A stretch of 64,000 bases of DNA from Pseudoduganella armeniaca (GCF_003028855.1 NZ_CP028324.1:4092001-4156000), one strand, 5' to 3'; numbered from the stretch's first letter, positions 9,212-18,123 are shown. Numbers and translations are program-made. The notes: generated from the sequence alone by a model not told the origin.

Positions 9212-11455
9212 TCATGCGCGTCGGGCTTCGAGCACCCCGGTCACCTCGGAAATGGCCGCCAGCGCCTTCTGCAGCTGGGCCGTGGCCCCGATCTCGGCGG
9301 TGAAGGTCATGCGCGCCTGTCCTTTCGCGCTCTGCGTATTGACGCCGATGACGTTGATCTTCTCGCGCGAGAAGATCTCGGAGATGTCGCGCAACAGTCC
9401 CTGGCGGTCGCCCGCCAGCACGAACAGGTCGACCGGATAGACGGTATCGCCGCGCGTATTGCCCCATTCGGTGACGATGACGCGTTCCGGCGCCTTGGCG
9501 CGCATCTCGGCGAAGTTCTTGCAGGAGAGGCGATGGATCGACACGCCCTTGCCGCGCGTGACGAAGCCGACGATCGGGTCGGGCGGCGCCGGCTTGCAGC
9601 AGCGCGCCAGCTGCGTCATCAGCCCTTCGGTGCCGACCACCAGCACGCCCGACTTGGCGCCCTGCTCGGTCGAGGAGGCGCGGCTCTTGTTGAGCACCAC
9701 CGCGTCTTCCGGCGGCGGCGCCTCGGCCGGGTCGTGCAGCGCCTGCTCGACGTGGCGCAGGCTGAACTCCTCCTTGCCGACCGAGAGGAACAGGTCGTCG
9801 ACCTTGCCGAAGCCCAGCTTCTGCGCCAGCGCTTCCAGGTTGACGGCCGTCTTGCCCTCGCGCTGCAGCGATTTCTCGACCAGCGCGCGGCCATGCGACA
9901 GGGTCTCCTGCATGTCGATCGCATGGAACCAGGCGCGTACCTTGGCGCGGGTGCGGTTGCTGACGGCGTAGCCGGGGCTGAGCCAGTCGCGCGACGGCCC
10001 GGCCGATCCCGGCGCGCCCTTGGCGGTGATGATCTCGCAGGTCTGGCCGCTTTTTAATGGGGTATTGAGCGGCACCATGATGCCGTCCACCCGCGCGCCG
10101 CGGCAGCGGTGGCCGACGTCGCTGTGCAGGTGATAGGCGAAGTCGATCGGCGTCGCGCCGACCGGCAGCTCGAGCACGCGCGCCTGCGGCGTCAGGACGA
10201 AGATGCGGTCGTCCAGCGCGGCCGACTTGAGCTTTTCCACCCATTCGCGCTGCAGCTCCTCCTGGCCGACGACGGCATCGGCCACGTCGGTCTTCCAGGC
10301 CAGCAGCTGGCGCAGCCAGGCGATCTTCTCGTCGTATTTCTGACCCTGGAAGTTGGAGCCGCCCTCCTCCTTGTAGCGCCAGTGCGCCGCCACGCCATAC
10401 TCGGCGAAGCTGTGCATCTCCTGGGTGCGGATCTGCACTTCGAGCGGCCGGCCGTCGTCCGCCGTCACCACCGTGTGCAGCGACTGGTAGCCGTTCGGCT
10501 TGGGGCGCGAGATGTAGTCGTCGAATTCCTTCGGGATCGGTGTCCAGATATTGTGCACCACGCCCAGCACCGTGTAGCAGGTCTTCACGTCCGCCACGAT
10601 GACGCGGAACGCACGCACGTCGTACAGCTCCGTGAAATCGAGCTCCTTGCCGCGCATCTTGTTCCAGATGCTGTAGATGTGTTTCGGCCGGCCGAACACC
10701 TCGGCCTTGATGCCGGCATTGGCCAGCTCCGTCTGCAGCCGTTCGATCGACTGCTCGACGAAGCTCTCGCGCATCATGCGCTTCTCTTCCAGCATCTTGG
10801 CAATGCGCTTGTAGTTTTCCGGCTCGATGAAGCGGAACGACAGGTCCTCCAGCTCCCACTTGATCTGCCAGATGCCGAGGCGGTTGGCCAGCGGCGCGTA
10901 CAGGTCCAGCGTTTCGCGGCCGTAGGCGCGCGTCATCTCGTTGAACAGTTTCGCGTCCGCGAAATAGCGCAGCGTGCTGCAGCAGGAGGCCAGGCGCACC
11001 AGCACCACGCGCATGTCGGAGGCCATCGCCAGCAGCATCTTGCGCAGCGTTTCCATCTGCGCCACCGCCTGCTGCGCGGCGTTCTTGCCGCGCGTGGCGG
11101 CGGGACTGCCCTGGGTCAGCTCGCGCAGCCGGATCAGCTGGTGCACGCCCGTCACCAGGTCGGACACCTCCTTGCCGAACTTCGGCTCGATGGCGATGGC
11201 CTGGGCCGGGTCGAGCAGGCACAGCTCGAACATCAGGCCGGCGATACGGGTGGCCGCGTCGGTCCGCAGCAGGGCCAGCGTGGTGGCCACGCCGACGGCG
11301 AAATCGAAGGCGTTCTGGCCGCTGGTGGCGGTCTTGCCCGCATAAGCGTCGCTGGCGAAATCGAGCGCCGCCAGCACGCGCACGCCATCTTCGTGGGACA
11401 GCCCCTGGACCAACTGGTCGGACGTTGCGCTGTTCAGCGCCGCGATGGAAACCAT
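9212..11455 (-). CDS. relA: GTP pyrophosphokinase RelA, (p)ppGpp synthetase
   Basis: This 747-residue long-form RSH protein makes (p)ppGpp from ATP and GTP/GDP in the stringent response, normally when bound to starved ribosomes. The N-terminal hydrolase domain lacks the HD and ED motifs (AGLMFELCLLDP where active enzymes have HDxxED). The synthetase domain carries EFDDYI before PKPNGYQSLHT, the acidic EXDD signature of RelA rather than the RXKD of SpoT. A TGS domain (about 420-485, RIFVLTPQ ... CEIITAKGA) and a C-terminal ACT domain (TFTAEIGATAQLQKAL) follow. It is therefore a synthetase-only RelA. It is third in a minus-strand run after an alpha/beta hydrolase and ridA, separated from ridA by a structured 114-bp spacer. 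Confidence 0.95.
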   Translation of the reverse strand: MVSIAALNSATSDQLVQGLSHEDGVRVLAALDFASDAYAGKTATSGQNAFDFAVGVATTLALLRTDAATRIAGLMFELCLLDPAQAIAIEPKFGKEVSDLVTGVHQLIRLRELTQGSPAATRGKNAAQQAVAQMETLRKMLLAMASDMRVVLVRLASCCSTLRYFADAKLFNEMTRAYGRETLDLYAPLANRLGIWQIKWELEDLSFRFIEPENYKRIAKMLEEKRMMRESFVEQSIERLQTELANAGIKAEVFGRPKHIYSIWNKMRGKELDFTELYDVRAFRVIVADVKTCYTVLGVVHNIWTPIPKEFDDYISRPKPNGYQSLHTVVTADDGRPLEVQIRTQEMHSFAEYGVAAHWRYKEEGGSNFQGQKYDEKIAWLRQLLAWKTDVADAVVGQEELQREWVEKLKSAALDDRIFVLTPQARVLELPVGATPIDFAYHLHSDVGHRCRGARVDGIMVPLNTPLKSGQTCEIITAKGAPGSAGPSRDWLSPGYAVSNRTRAKVRAWFHAIDMQETLSHGRALVEKSLQREGKTAVNLEALAQKLGFGKVDDLFLSVGKEEFSLRHVEQALHDPAEAPPPEDAVVLNKSRASSTEQGAKSGVLVVGTEGLMTQLARCCKPAPPDPIVGFVTRGKGVSIHRLSCKNFAEMRAKAPERVIVTEWGNTRGDTVYPVDLFVLAGDRQGLLRDISEIFSREKINVIGVNTQSAKGQARMTFTAEIGATAQLQKALAAISEVTGVLEARRA

Positions 11456-11513
11456 AGTAAAACCTTAAACCATATCAATGCCGGCGTCAGCGTCGTTGCG
11501 ACGTCCTTCCTGG

Positions 11514-11565
11514 GCCCGCGCCCCGCCACCGGCGGCGGGGAATGTGCTCCCACATGCGCGGGCCT
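11514..11565. other. Three-way-junction fold in the ridA-relA spacer
   Basis: Outer stem GGCCCGCG (11514-11521) pairs with CGCGGGCC (11558-11565). Inside it are two perfect hairpins: CCCCGCC/GGCGGGG (11522-11528 with 11535-11541) and ATGTG/CACAT (11543-11547 with 11552-11556). All three stems are perfect and only two bases are unpaired between them. It lies between the ridA stop and the relA start on the transcribed strand, so it could be an attenuator, a processing site or a small mobile palindrome. Confidence 0.6.
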
Positions 11566-11569
11566 GGCG

Positions 11570-11920
11570 TCAGCGCTGCGCGGCGACGACCACGATCTCG
11601 ACCAGGCAGGCCGGGTTGGCCAGCTTGGCCTCGACGGTGGCGCGCGGCGGCGTGTGGCCCTGCGCGACCCAGGCGTCCCATTCCTCGTTCATCGCCGGGA
11701 ACAGCGCCATGTCGCTGATGTAGATCTGGGTGGACAGGATGCAGCTCTTGTCGCTGCCGCTTTCGGCCAGCAGGCGGTCGACGTGGCCCAGCACCTCGCG
11801 CGTCTGGCCGGCGATGTCGGCCGTGGTGTCCTCGGCGATCTGGCCGGCCAGGTAGACGGTATTGTTGTGGATCGCCACTTCGGACAGGCGCTTGCCAACG
11901 TGCAGTCGTTTGATTTCCAT
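11570..11920 (-). CDS. RidA family reactive-intermediate deaminase
   Basis: This 116-residue protein belongs to the YjgF/YER057c/UK114 (RidA) family, cytosolic trimers that hydrolyse reactive enamine/imine intermediates such as 2-aminoacrylate. The hallmark C-terminal block PPRATVEAKL ... VEIVVVAA is present, with the Arg that binds the substrate carboxylate and the conserved Glu. The N-terminal part (NNTVYLAGQIAED) also fits. It sits 17 bp after the alpha/beta hydrolase gene and upstream of relA on the same strand, so the first two genes are probably cotranscribed. A second, more distant RidA-type protein is encoded at 26185-26574. Confidence 0.9.
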   Translation of the reverse strand: MEIKRLHVGKRLSEVAIHNNTVYLAGQIAEDTTADIAGQTREVLGHVDRLLAESGSDKSCILSTQIYISDMALFPAMNEEWDAWVAQGHTPPRATVEAKLANPACLVEIVVVAAQR

Positions 11921-11937
11921 TCAGTTCTTCTTTCTCT

Positions 11938-12822
11938 CTACTGGTTCAACAAAAATTCGCGGATGACGGCGATCTGCTCGGGCTGGATCAGCATCGGCGC
12001 ATGGCCGACGCCCGGGATTTCGACCAGCCGCGCGCGCGGACCGCGCCGCGTCATCTCCTCGGCCGTCGCGTGCGACAGCAGGTCGGACAGTTCGCCGCGC
12101 ACCACCAGGGTGGGGCAGCGGATCGCATCGTAGGCGGCCCACAGCCGGCTGCCGTCGGCGGCCACCGATTCGGGCGTGGCGGCGCGGAACGGCAGGGCCA
12201 GGCCCATGTCGTAGTGGCGCACCCATTCGCCGTTGGCGTCCTGGCGCAGCACGTCGCGCGCCATCTTGTCCCACTGTTCGTCGCTGTGCGGGCCGAACGG
12301 CTGCGACACGTCGCGCACGAACTGCGCGCCCGCCTCGAAGGTGGGGAAGCGCAAGTCCTGCCCGATGTAGTCGCCGATGCGGTGCAGCGCGGCCGGATCG
12401 AGCACGGGACCGATGTCGTTCAGCACCAGGCGGTCGATCGGGCTGTCCGGCAGCGAGGCCAGGCCCATGCCGATCAAGCCGCCCATCGACGTGCCGAGCC
12501 AGTGCACCTGCTGCCGCTCGCCGTTGGCCAGCACGCGCGCCAGCAGGGTCACCATGTCGCTGACGTATTGCGGCACCACGTACAGTTCCGGATTGCGCAG
12601 CCGGCCGGAGCGCCCGCGCCCTACCACGTCCGGGCAGATCACGCGGTAGCGGTCGGCCAGCGCGCGCGCCAGGTCGTCGAAATCGTCCGACACGCGGGTG
12701 ACGCCGTGCACGCACACCAGCACGTCCGGATTGGCCGGATCGCCCCATTCCTTGTACGCCATCCGGTGCAGCCCGGCCGGCGAGATGCACTGTACTGACT
12801 TCACTGTTACCGGGTCGCTCAT
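11938..12822 (-). CDS. Alpha/beta hydrolase
   Basis: The 294-residue protein has the alpha/beta hydrolase fold. It shows an oxyanion HGV motif (VCVHGVTR, about residue 38), the nucleophile elbow GTSMGG (about 110), an acidic residue in VVRGELSDLL and the catalytic His in GVGHAPML near the C-terminus. No signal peptide is present, so it is cytoplasmic. The ester or other substrate cannot be told from sequence. It leads the minus-strand group with ridA and relA, and is divergent from bdhA across a 131-bp spacer. Confidence 0.85.
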   Translation of the reverse strand: MSDPVTVKSVQCISPAGLHRMAYKEWGDPANPDVLVCVHGVTRVSDDFDDLARALADRYRVICPDVVGRGRSGRLRNPELYVVPQYVSDMVTLLARVLANGERQQVHWLGTSMGGLIGMGLASLPDSPIDRLVLNDIGPVLDPAALHRIGDYIGQDLRFPTFEAGAQFVRDVSQPFGPHSDEQWDKMARDVLRQDANGEWVRHYDMGLALPFRAATPESVAADGSRLWAAYDAIRCPTLVVRGELSDLLSHATAEEMTRRGPRARLVEIPGVGHAPMLIQPEQIAVIREFLLNQ

Positions 12823-12851
12823 GCGTCCTCCTCCTGCCGAGTATTGGTTTT

Positions 12852-12904
12852 TGCGCTACATTTTACCGTGCGCTGCGGATAAAATCCCCGGCAAGTGTAG
12901 CGCA
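12852..12904. promoter_or_regulatory. Inverted repeat in the hydrolase/bdhA divergent spacer
   Basis: TGCGCTACA (12852-12860) and TGTAGCGCA (12896-12904) are perfect 9-bp inverted repeats 35 bases apart, in the region that must hold both divergent promoters. A paired operator or looping site is possible; the responsible regulator is unknown. Confidence 0.4.
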
Positions 12905-12953
12905 GCGCATTTTGCAGGACCAAACCGAGCATTTCACTCAGTAAAGGACAACC

Positions 12954-13781
12954 ATGAGCAGCACTGCAAGCAACCCAGCCCAAGGCGCCAACAGCGGCGC
13001 GCTGGCCGGCAAGATCGCCCTCGTGACCGGCTCCACGTCCGGCATCGGCCTGGGCATCGCGCACGCGCTGGCGGCCCAGGGCGCGGACATCGTCTTCAAC
13101 GGCTTCGGCGAGGCGCAGGCCATTGCCGCGCTGCGCGAAGAGACGGCGCGCCGCTACGGCGTGCGCACCGTGCACCACAACGCCGACATGAGCAAGCCGG
13201 CCGAGATCGAGGCGATGATGGCCTTCGCCACCGAGCAGTTCGGCGGCGTGGACATCCTCGTCAACAACGCCGGCATCCAGTACGTCGCCAACGTGGACGA
13301 ATTCCCGGTCGAGAAGTGGGACGCCATCATCGCCATCAACCTGACCTCGGCCTTCCACACCACGCGCCTGGCGCTGCCGGCGATGAAACAAAAGAACTGG
13401 GGCCGCATCATCAACCTGGCCTCGGCGCACGGGCTGGTTGGGTCAAGCGGCAAATCGGCCTACGTCGCGGCCAAGCATGGCCTGGTGGGCCTGACCAAGG
13501 TGACGGCGCTGGAAACGGCCACCACCGGCGTGACCGTCAACGCCATCTGCCCCGGCTTCGTGCTGACGCCCCTGGTGCAGAAGCAGGTCGACGACCGCGC
13601 CGCCAAGGAAGGCCTGTCCAACGAACAGGCCAAGCATGCGCTGCTGGCCGACAAGCAGCCTTCCGGCGACTTCGTCACGCCCGAGCAGCTGGGCGGCCTG
13701 GCCGTGTTCCTGTGCAGCGACGCCGCCGCCCAGGTGCGCGGCGCCGCCTGGAACGTGGACGGCGGCTGGGTCGCGCAGTAA
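12954..13781 (+). CDS. bdhA: 3-hydroxybutyrate dehydrogenase (SDR family)
   Basis: This 275-residue classical short-chain dehydrogenase starts with a Rossmann motif VTGSTSGIGLGIA (about 24-36) after a short N-terminal extension. It has NNAGIQ and the catalytic Ser ... YVAAKHG block. The C-terminal half (CPGFVLTPLVQKQ, then VRGAAWNVDGGWVAQ) closely matches D-3-hydroxybutyrate dehydrogenases, which interconvert 3-hydroxybutyrate and acetoacetate with NAD in polyhydroxybutyrate turnover. Its presence fits the CoA transferase pair at 21.1-22.5 kb, which would activate the acetoacetate. GTAAAGGACA just upstream supplies the ribosome binding site. Confidence 0.88.
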   Translation: MSSTASNPAQGANSGALAGKIALVTGSTSGIGLGIAHALAAQGADIVFNGFGEAQAIAALREETARRYGVRTVHHNADMSKPAEIEAMMAFATEQFGGVDILVNNAGIQYVANVDEFPVEKWDAIIAINLTSAFHTTRLALPAMKQKNWGRIINLASAHGLVGSSGKSAYVAAKHGLVGLTKVTALETATTGVTVNAICPGFVLTPLVQKQVDDRAAKEGLSNEQAKHALLADKQPSGDFVTPEQLGGLAVFLCSDAAAQVRGAAWNVDGGWVAQ

Positions 13782-13798
13782 GCCGCAGCCTGCATTTC

Positions 13799-13820
13799 CG
13801 GCGCGCCGCACGGCGCGCCG
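13799..13820 (+). terminator. GC-rich hairpin after bdhA
   Basis: CGGCGCGCCG occurs at 13799-13808 and again at 13811-13820. The unit is self-complementary, so it forms a long GC hairpin 18 bp past the bdhA stop. It is followed by C/T-rich sequence rather than a clean U-run. Confidence 0.45.
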
Positions 13821-13960
13821 CTTCCCCCGCGGCCCGAGCTATCGTGCGGGCGCCGCATATCCAAGCACAGTAAACTTCGTTCCCCCTGCGCCGGCGCGTC
13901 CCTATACTTTTGCCAGGGAACGTGCGGGCCGCGCCTACCCTACAAGAACAAGGACAACCG

Positions 13961-16243
13961 ATGCACCAGCAGCCGCTTCACCAGCTTACCTTTGCCGTAT
14001 TGTCGGCCATCGCCGCCATGGCGCATGGCGCCGACGCCGTACCCGGCGCTGCCCCGGTCTCCACCGACATCATCGAACGGGTCGAGGTCACGGCCACCCG
14101 CACCGGCGCGGTCGACGTGCAGCACGTGCCGGCCGCGATCAGCGTCATCAAGCCCGACAGCCTGACCCGCTACGGCCTGGGCAACCTGGCCGACATCGCC
14201 AATGTCGTGCCGGCGATGACGGTGCAGCAGCAAGGCGCTGGCGTCAACAACGTGACCATGCGCGGCCTGGTGGTGCGCGGCATCGTGCCTTCCGAGGTGC
14301 AGGATGCCTCGCTGGTGGCGGTCTACATCGACGAGATGCCCGTCACCCTGAAATCGGCCAATCCGGACCTGAAGGTGCTGGACCTGGAGCGGGTCGAGGT
14401 GCTGCAAGGTCCGCAGGGCACCTTGTTCGGCGCCGGCGCGATGGCGGGCGCGGTGCGCCAGATCACGCGCAAGCCGGAGTTCAACGACCTGTTCGGCTCC
14501 GTCGAGGCGGTGGGCTCGCATACATCCGGCTTCGGCGGCAGCAACCACAACCTGCGCGGCACGGTGAATCTGCCGGTGAAAGACGACGTGCTGGCACTGC
14601 GCCTCACGGGCTACACCGGCAAGGACTCCGGCTACATCCGCAATGCGTACAATGGCGCGACCACCAACGATACTTCCACCAACCAGGGCCGCGTCGCCGC
14701 CCGGCTGCGCGCCAACCGCGACCTGCTGGTGGACGCCAGCGTCACGGCTTCCAACATCAAGGGCGGCATCAACGACGCCTACGCCGACCTGGCGCCCTAC
14801 ACCACGTTCGCGCTGCTGCCGCAAGCCAGCAACGACCAGCTGCAGCTGTACAACCTGACCCTGAACCAGGAACTGGGCACGGCGACGCTGGTCTCCTCCA
14901 CCTCCTACCTGCACCGCAAGACCTGGTACGTGACCTCGGCCCAATATCCGGCCACGGCCTTCATCTTCGGCGGCCAGCCGCCGCTGATGCAGTCGGCCTA
15001 CCGCATCGGCAACGCCATCGAGGACTTCGCCCAGGAACTGCGCCTGCAGTCGAAAGGCGACGGGCCATTGAAATGGACCGCCGGCGCGTTCTATGAACAG
15101 GGCCGGCGCGACACGCGCCAGGACCAGCCCACCGCCGGCTTCGATGCCCGCTATGCCGCCACCCGCAACTTCCCCGGCTACGACTCGCAGGTGAACGACC
15201 AGTCCTTCAGCCCGGACAACTACTTCTCCGGCTACCAGAACACGAATTCGCGCCAGCTGGCGCTGTTCGCCGAGGCCACCTATACGCTGTGGGACCGTCT
15301 CGACCTGACGGCGGGCCTGCGCCTGTTCCGCGGCACGCAGGACTTCGACCTGAAGTTCACGGGCCTGTTCGGCAACCTCGTCACCGCCACGCCGGCCGTG
15401 CCGACGGGCCAGCCGGAGGTATCCTCCAGCAGCGCCACCGCGCGCGGCGCCAATCCGCGCTTCGCGGCCGCGTGGCGCGTCGACCAGGACCATACGCTGT
15501 ATGCCTCGGCCGGCAAGGGCTTCCGCTACGGCGGCAACAACCAGCCGGTGCCGTTCAATTTCTGCGGCGTACAGGCACCGACGACCTTCGCACCGGACAG
15601 CCTGTGGAACTTCGAGGCCGGCTTGAAAAACACGTTGCTGGGCCGGCGCCTGACCGTCAACGCCAGCGCCTACCTGATCGACTGGGACGACGTGCAGGTG
15701 TTCAACCGCCTGCCCTGCACTTACTACTTCACCCAGAACGCCGGCAAGATCCGCAGCAAGGGCGTGGAGCTGGAAAGCGCGTTCAAGCTGACGCGCCAGG
15801 CGTCGGTCGGGCTGAACGCTTCGTACAACCATGCCAGCGCCACCGACACCGTCGTCACCGGCATCCCGGCGCAGAACATCCCGGCCGGCAGCCGCGTGCC
15901 CTACGCGCCGCGCTTCGCGGCCAGCGCCACGGCCAGCTACACGATTCCGGTGGCCGCCGGCGATGAACTGGGCCTGTCGGCCAGCTACGCCTACCGCGGC
16001 GAGGCCTACACCAACTTCGCGGCCAGCCAGGGCAGCTATGCGCGCATTCCGTCTTCGAACACGCTCAACGCCACCGTCACGTACCGCACGCGCGGCATTG
16101 AAATTGGCCTGTTCGGCACGAACCTGACCAACGGCGCCAAGGTCAGCGACGTGGTCCCGAACGGCATCGCCATCCAGCCGGGCAACCTGGTCTACCTGGT
16201 GCGGCCGCGCACCGTGGGGCTGCGCGTGAGCGCGCACTTCTGA
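13961..16243 (+). CDS. TonB-dependent outer-membrane receptor
   Basis: This 760-residue protein has an N-terminal export signal (FAVLSAIAAMAHGADA) and a TonB-box-like stretch (IIERVEVTATRTG). A plug domain follows (YGLGNLADIANVVPAM ... VEVLQGPQGTLFGAGAMAGA), then a long beta-barrel ending in Phe (RVSAHF), as typical for outer-membrane porins. The start at 13961 is preferred over an upstream in-frame ATG because AAGGA sits 6 bases before it. Such receptors import siderophores, vitamins, sugars or other scarce ligands with energy from TonB-ExbBD. It heads a tight three-gene operon: the next gene starts 4 bp after its stop. The ligand is not predictable, although the partners suggest a lipid-like or oxidisable compound. 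Confidence 0.9.
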   Translation: MHQQPLHQLTFAVLSAIAAMAHGADAVPGAAPVSTDIIERVEVTATRTGAVDVQHVPAAISVIKPDSLTRYGLGNLADIANVVPAMTVQQQGAGVNNVTMRGLVVRGIVPSEVQDASLVAVYIDEMPVTLKSANPDLKVLDLERVEVLQGPQGTLFGAGAMAGAVRQITRKPEFNDLFGSVEAVGSHTSGFGGSNHNLRGTVNLPVKDDVLALRLTGYTGKDSGYIRNAYNGATTNDTSTNQGRVAARLRANRDLLVDASVTASNIKGGINDAYADLAPYTTFALLPQASNDQLQLYNLTLNQELGTATLVSSTSYLHRKTWYVTSAQYPATAFIFGGQPPLMQSAYRIGNAIEDFAQELRLQSKGDGPLKWTAGAFYEQGRRDTRQDQPTAGFDARYAATRNFPGYDSQVNDQSFSPDNYFSGYQNTNSRQLALFAEATYTLWDRLDLTAGLRLFRGTQDFDLKFTGLFGNLVTATPAVPTGQPEVSSSSATARGANPRFAAAWRVDQDHTLYASAGKGFRYGGNNQPVPFNFCGVQAPTTFAPDSLWNFEAGLKNTLLGRRLTVNASAYLIDWDDVQVFNRLPCTYYFTQNAGKIRSKGVELESAFKLTRQASVGLNASYNHASATDTVVTGIPAQNIPAGSRVPYAPRFAASATASYTIPVAAGDELGLSASYAYRGEAYTNFAASQGSYARIPSSNTLNATVTYRTRGIEIGLFGTNLTNGAKVSDVVPNGIAIQPGNLVYLVRPRTVGLRVSAHF

Positions 16244-16247
16244 TGCC

Positions 16248-17207
16248 ATGACGCCGCCCACCGCCCAACGTTCGGAGTACCTGGATGGCGCCCAGCGCGC
16301 CCAGGTGGCGGCCGAACGGGGGCGGCGGCTGTGGCTGGGCGAGTGGCCGACCTGGCTGCTGATCGTCGTCATTTACGGTGGCTGGTGGACGACGCTGGCC
16401 TGTTGGCGCGAGCTGGGCACGCCAGTGGCCACCGTGCTGATGGTGTGGTGGTGCGCCTGGTACATGTCGCTGCAACATGAGCTGATCCACGGCCACCCGA
16501 CCCGCAAGCCCTGGCTCAATCGCCTGTTCGGCACGGCGCCGCTGGCGGTCTGGTACCCGTACGCGCTGTACCGCGACAGCCACCTGCGCCACCACGAGGA
16601 CGCGCACCTGACCTTGCCCGCATTGGACACGGAAAGCTGCTACCTGTCGCCGCGCGACTGGGCGCGGATGGCGCGGCCGCAGCGCGCCCTGTACTGGTTC
16701 AACAAGACGTTCTGGGGCCGGCTGCTGGTCGGCCCGGCCATCGCGATTGCGGGCACCTGGGGCGGCGCCTTGCGGGCGCCGCTGCGGCCCATGTGGCTGG
16801 GCCACTTCGCCATGCTGGCAGCCATGCTGTGGTGGCTGGACGCCTGTCGTGGCGTGAGCCCGTTGTACTACCTGCTGGCGATCGCCTACCCGGCCCAGTC
16901 GCTGGCGATGATCCGCTCGTACTACGAGCACCGCCCAGCCGCGCACCACAAGCAACGCATCGTGCTGAACGAGGCGGGCTTCGTGCCGCGGCTGCTGTTC
17001 CTGAACAATAACCTGCACCTGGTGCACCACGACCTGCCGTCGCTGCCGTGGTACCTGCTGCCGCGCGTCTACCGGGCGCGGCGGGCCGACTACCTGGCGC
17101 GCAGCGGCGGCTTCCACGTGGCCGGCTACGGTGAACTGATGCGCCGGCACGGCTTCACGCCCGTCGATGCGCCCGTCCACCCCCACCTGCCGCAGGCGGC
17201 GACATGA
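16248..17207 (+). CDS. Membrane fatty-acid desaturase/hydroxylase-like protein
   Basis: This 319-residue integral membrane protein has the three His boxes of the di-iron fatty-acid desaturase superfamily: HELIHGH (about 75-81), HLRHHEDAH (about 112-120) and HLVHHD (about 257-262). Four or so hydrophobic segments separate them. Members use O2 and a di-iron centre to desaturate or hydroxylate acyl chains, alkanes or carotenoids. It starts 4 bp after the TonB receptor and its last codon overlaps the start of the PhnD-like gene (ATGA), so the three are translationally coupled. Whether it acts on the compound imported by the receptor is an inference. Confidence 0.85.
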   Translation: MTPPTAQRSEYLDGAQRAQVAAERGRRLWLGEWPTWLLIVVIYGGWWTTLACWRELGTPVATVLMVWWCAWYMSLQHELIHGHPTRKPWLNRLFGTAPLAVWYPYALYRDSHLRHHEDAHLTLPALDTESCYLSPRDWARMARPQRALYWFNKTFWGRLLVGPAIAIAGTWGGALRAPLRPMWLGHFAMLAAMLWWLDACRGVSPLYYLLAIAYPAQSLAMIRSYYEHRPAAHHKQRIVLNEAGFVPRLLFLNNNLHLVHHDLPSLPWYLLPRVYRARRADYLARSGGFHVAGYGELMRRHGFTPVDAPVHPHLPQAAT

Positions 17208-17998
17208 ACTGGACGGTCGCGCTGCCGATGTACAACGTGTCGCCGCGGCTGCGTGACGGCTACGAAGCGTTCGCCGCCGCCCTGCTGCTGCAGGCGGAAC
17301 TCGATCACGACACCACGCTGGTGCGCGACGTGCCCCTGCCCGGCTTCTGGGCGCGTGCCGGCCTGCTGCTCAGCCAGACCTGCGGCTACCCGTACGTGAC
17401 CGGCTTGCGCGACGACGTCACCTTGCTGGCCACACCCTGCTACGACGTGCCAGGCTGCGCGGGCAGCGACTACCGCAGCGCGCTGGTCGTGCGCGCGGCC
17501 AGCGGCATCGCCACGCTGGCCGATGCGCGCGGCCGCGTCGCCGCCGTCAATGAGCCGCACTCGAACAGCGGCATGAACCTGCTGCGCCATGCGGTCGCGC
17601 CGCTGGCGCGGGACGGGCGGTTTTTCGCAGAGGTGCAGTGGTCCGGCAGCCATGCCACCAGCGTGGCGATGGTGCAGGCCGGCGCGGCCGATATCGCCGC
17701 CATCGACTGCGTCACCTGGGCTTACCTGTGCGAGGAGCGGCCGGCGGACGTCGCCGGGCTGGCCGTGCTGGGGTATTCCGCCGGTGCGCCCGGGTTGCCG
17801 CTGGTCGCGGGGGCGGACGTGCCGGCTGCCTCGGTCGAGCGGCTGCGGGCGGCCTTGCTGGCGCCGGGGCCGGCGCTCGAGGCCACGCTGGCGCCCTTGC
17901 GCATTCTCGGGTTCGCGTATCGCGACGACGCGGCGTATGGCCGGATCGCGCAGCTGGAGGACGAGGCTGTCCAACTGGGGTATCCGTCGCTAGCGTGA
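17204..17998 (+). CDS. PhnD/SsuA/transferrin-type substrate-binding protein, no signal peptide
   Basis: The 264-residue protein resembles the phosphate/phosphonate PhnD-type periplasmic-binding fold. It has ALPMYNVSPRLRDGYEAFA at the N-terminus, a hinge-region VAAVNEPHSNSGMNLLRH block, then GSHATSVAMVQAGAADIAAID. This spacing is typical of PhnD-type proteins. It begins directly with the first beta strand and has no signal peptide, so as written it would stay in the cytoplasm, which is odd for a transporter-binding protein. No permease or ATPase gene is nearby. It overlaps the upstream desaturase by 4 bp. It may act as a cytoplasmic sensor or carrier rather than a transport component. Confidence 0.75.
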   Translation: MNWTVALPMYNVSPRLRDGYEAFAAALLLQAELDHDTTLVRDVPLPGFWARAGLLLSQTCGYPYVTGLRDDVTLLATPCYDVPGCAGSDYRSALVVRAASGIATLADARGRVAAVNEPHSNSGMNLLRHAVAPLARDGRFFAEVQWSGSHATSVAMVQAGAADIAAIDCVTWAYLCEERPADVAGLAVLGYSAGAPGLPLVAGADVPAASVERLRAALLAPGPALEATLAPLRILGFAYRDDAAYGRIAQLEDEAVQLGYPSLA

Positions 17999-18007
17999 GA
18001 AACCCGT

Positions 18008-18060
18008 GGTGACAGGCACCTGTTTGCGGGTCGACGACCCGCAAACAGGTGCCTGTCACC
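18008..18060. repeat. Perfect 25-bp-arm palindrome (REP-like, type II), copy 2
   Basis: Arms 18008-18032 and 18036-18060 are exact reverse complements around a 3-base loop. It shares the GACAGGCACCTGT core and overall layout with 9153-9205. It starts 9 bases after the stop of the PhnD-like gene and probably ends that operon's transcript. Confidence 0.85.
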
Positions 18061-18123
18061 GTGGGTCTTGCCTGCGGTGCCTAGTACGTAAAAACCCTGA
18101 TAGGGCAAACCACAATGCGGATA

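Noticed and set aside
10109..12133. 674-codon plus-strand frame across relA and ridA
   Set aside because: Runs through two well-supported minus-strand genes and their spacer; composition is shadow-like.
13940..16372. 810-codon minus-strand open frame opposite the TonB receptor
   Set aside because: Shadow of strongly biased codons; no domain pattern or ribosome binding site.
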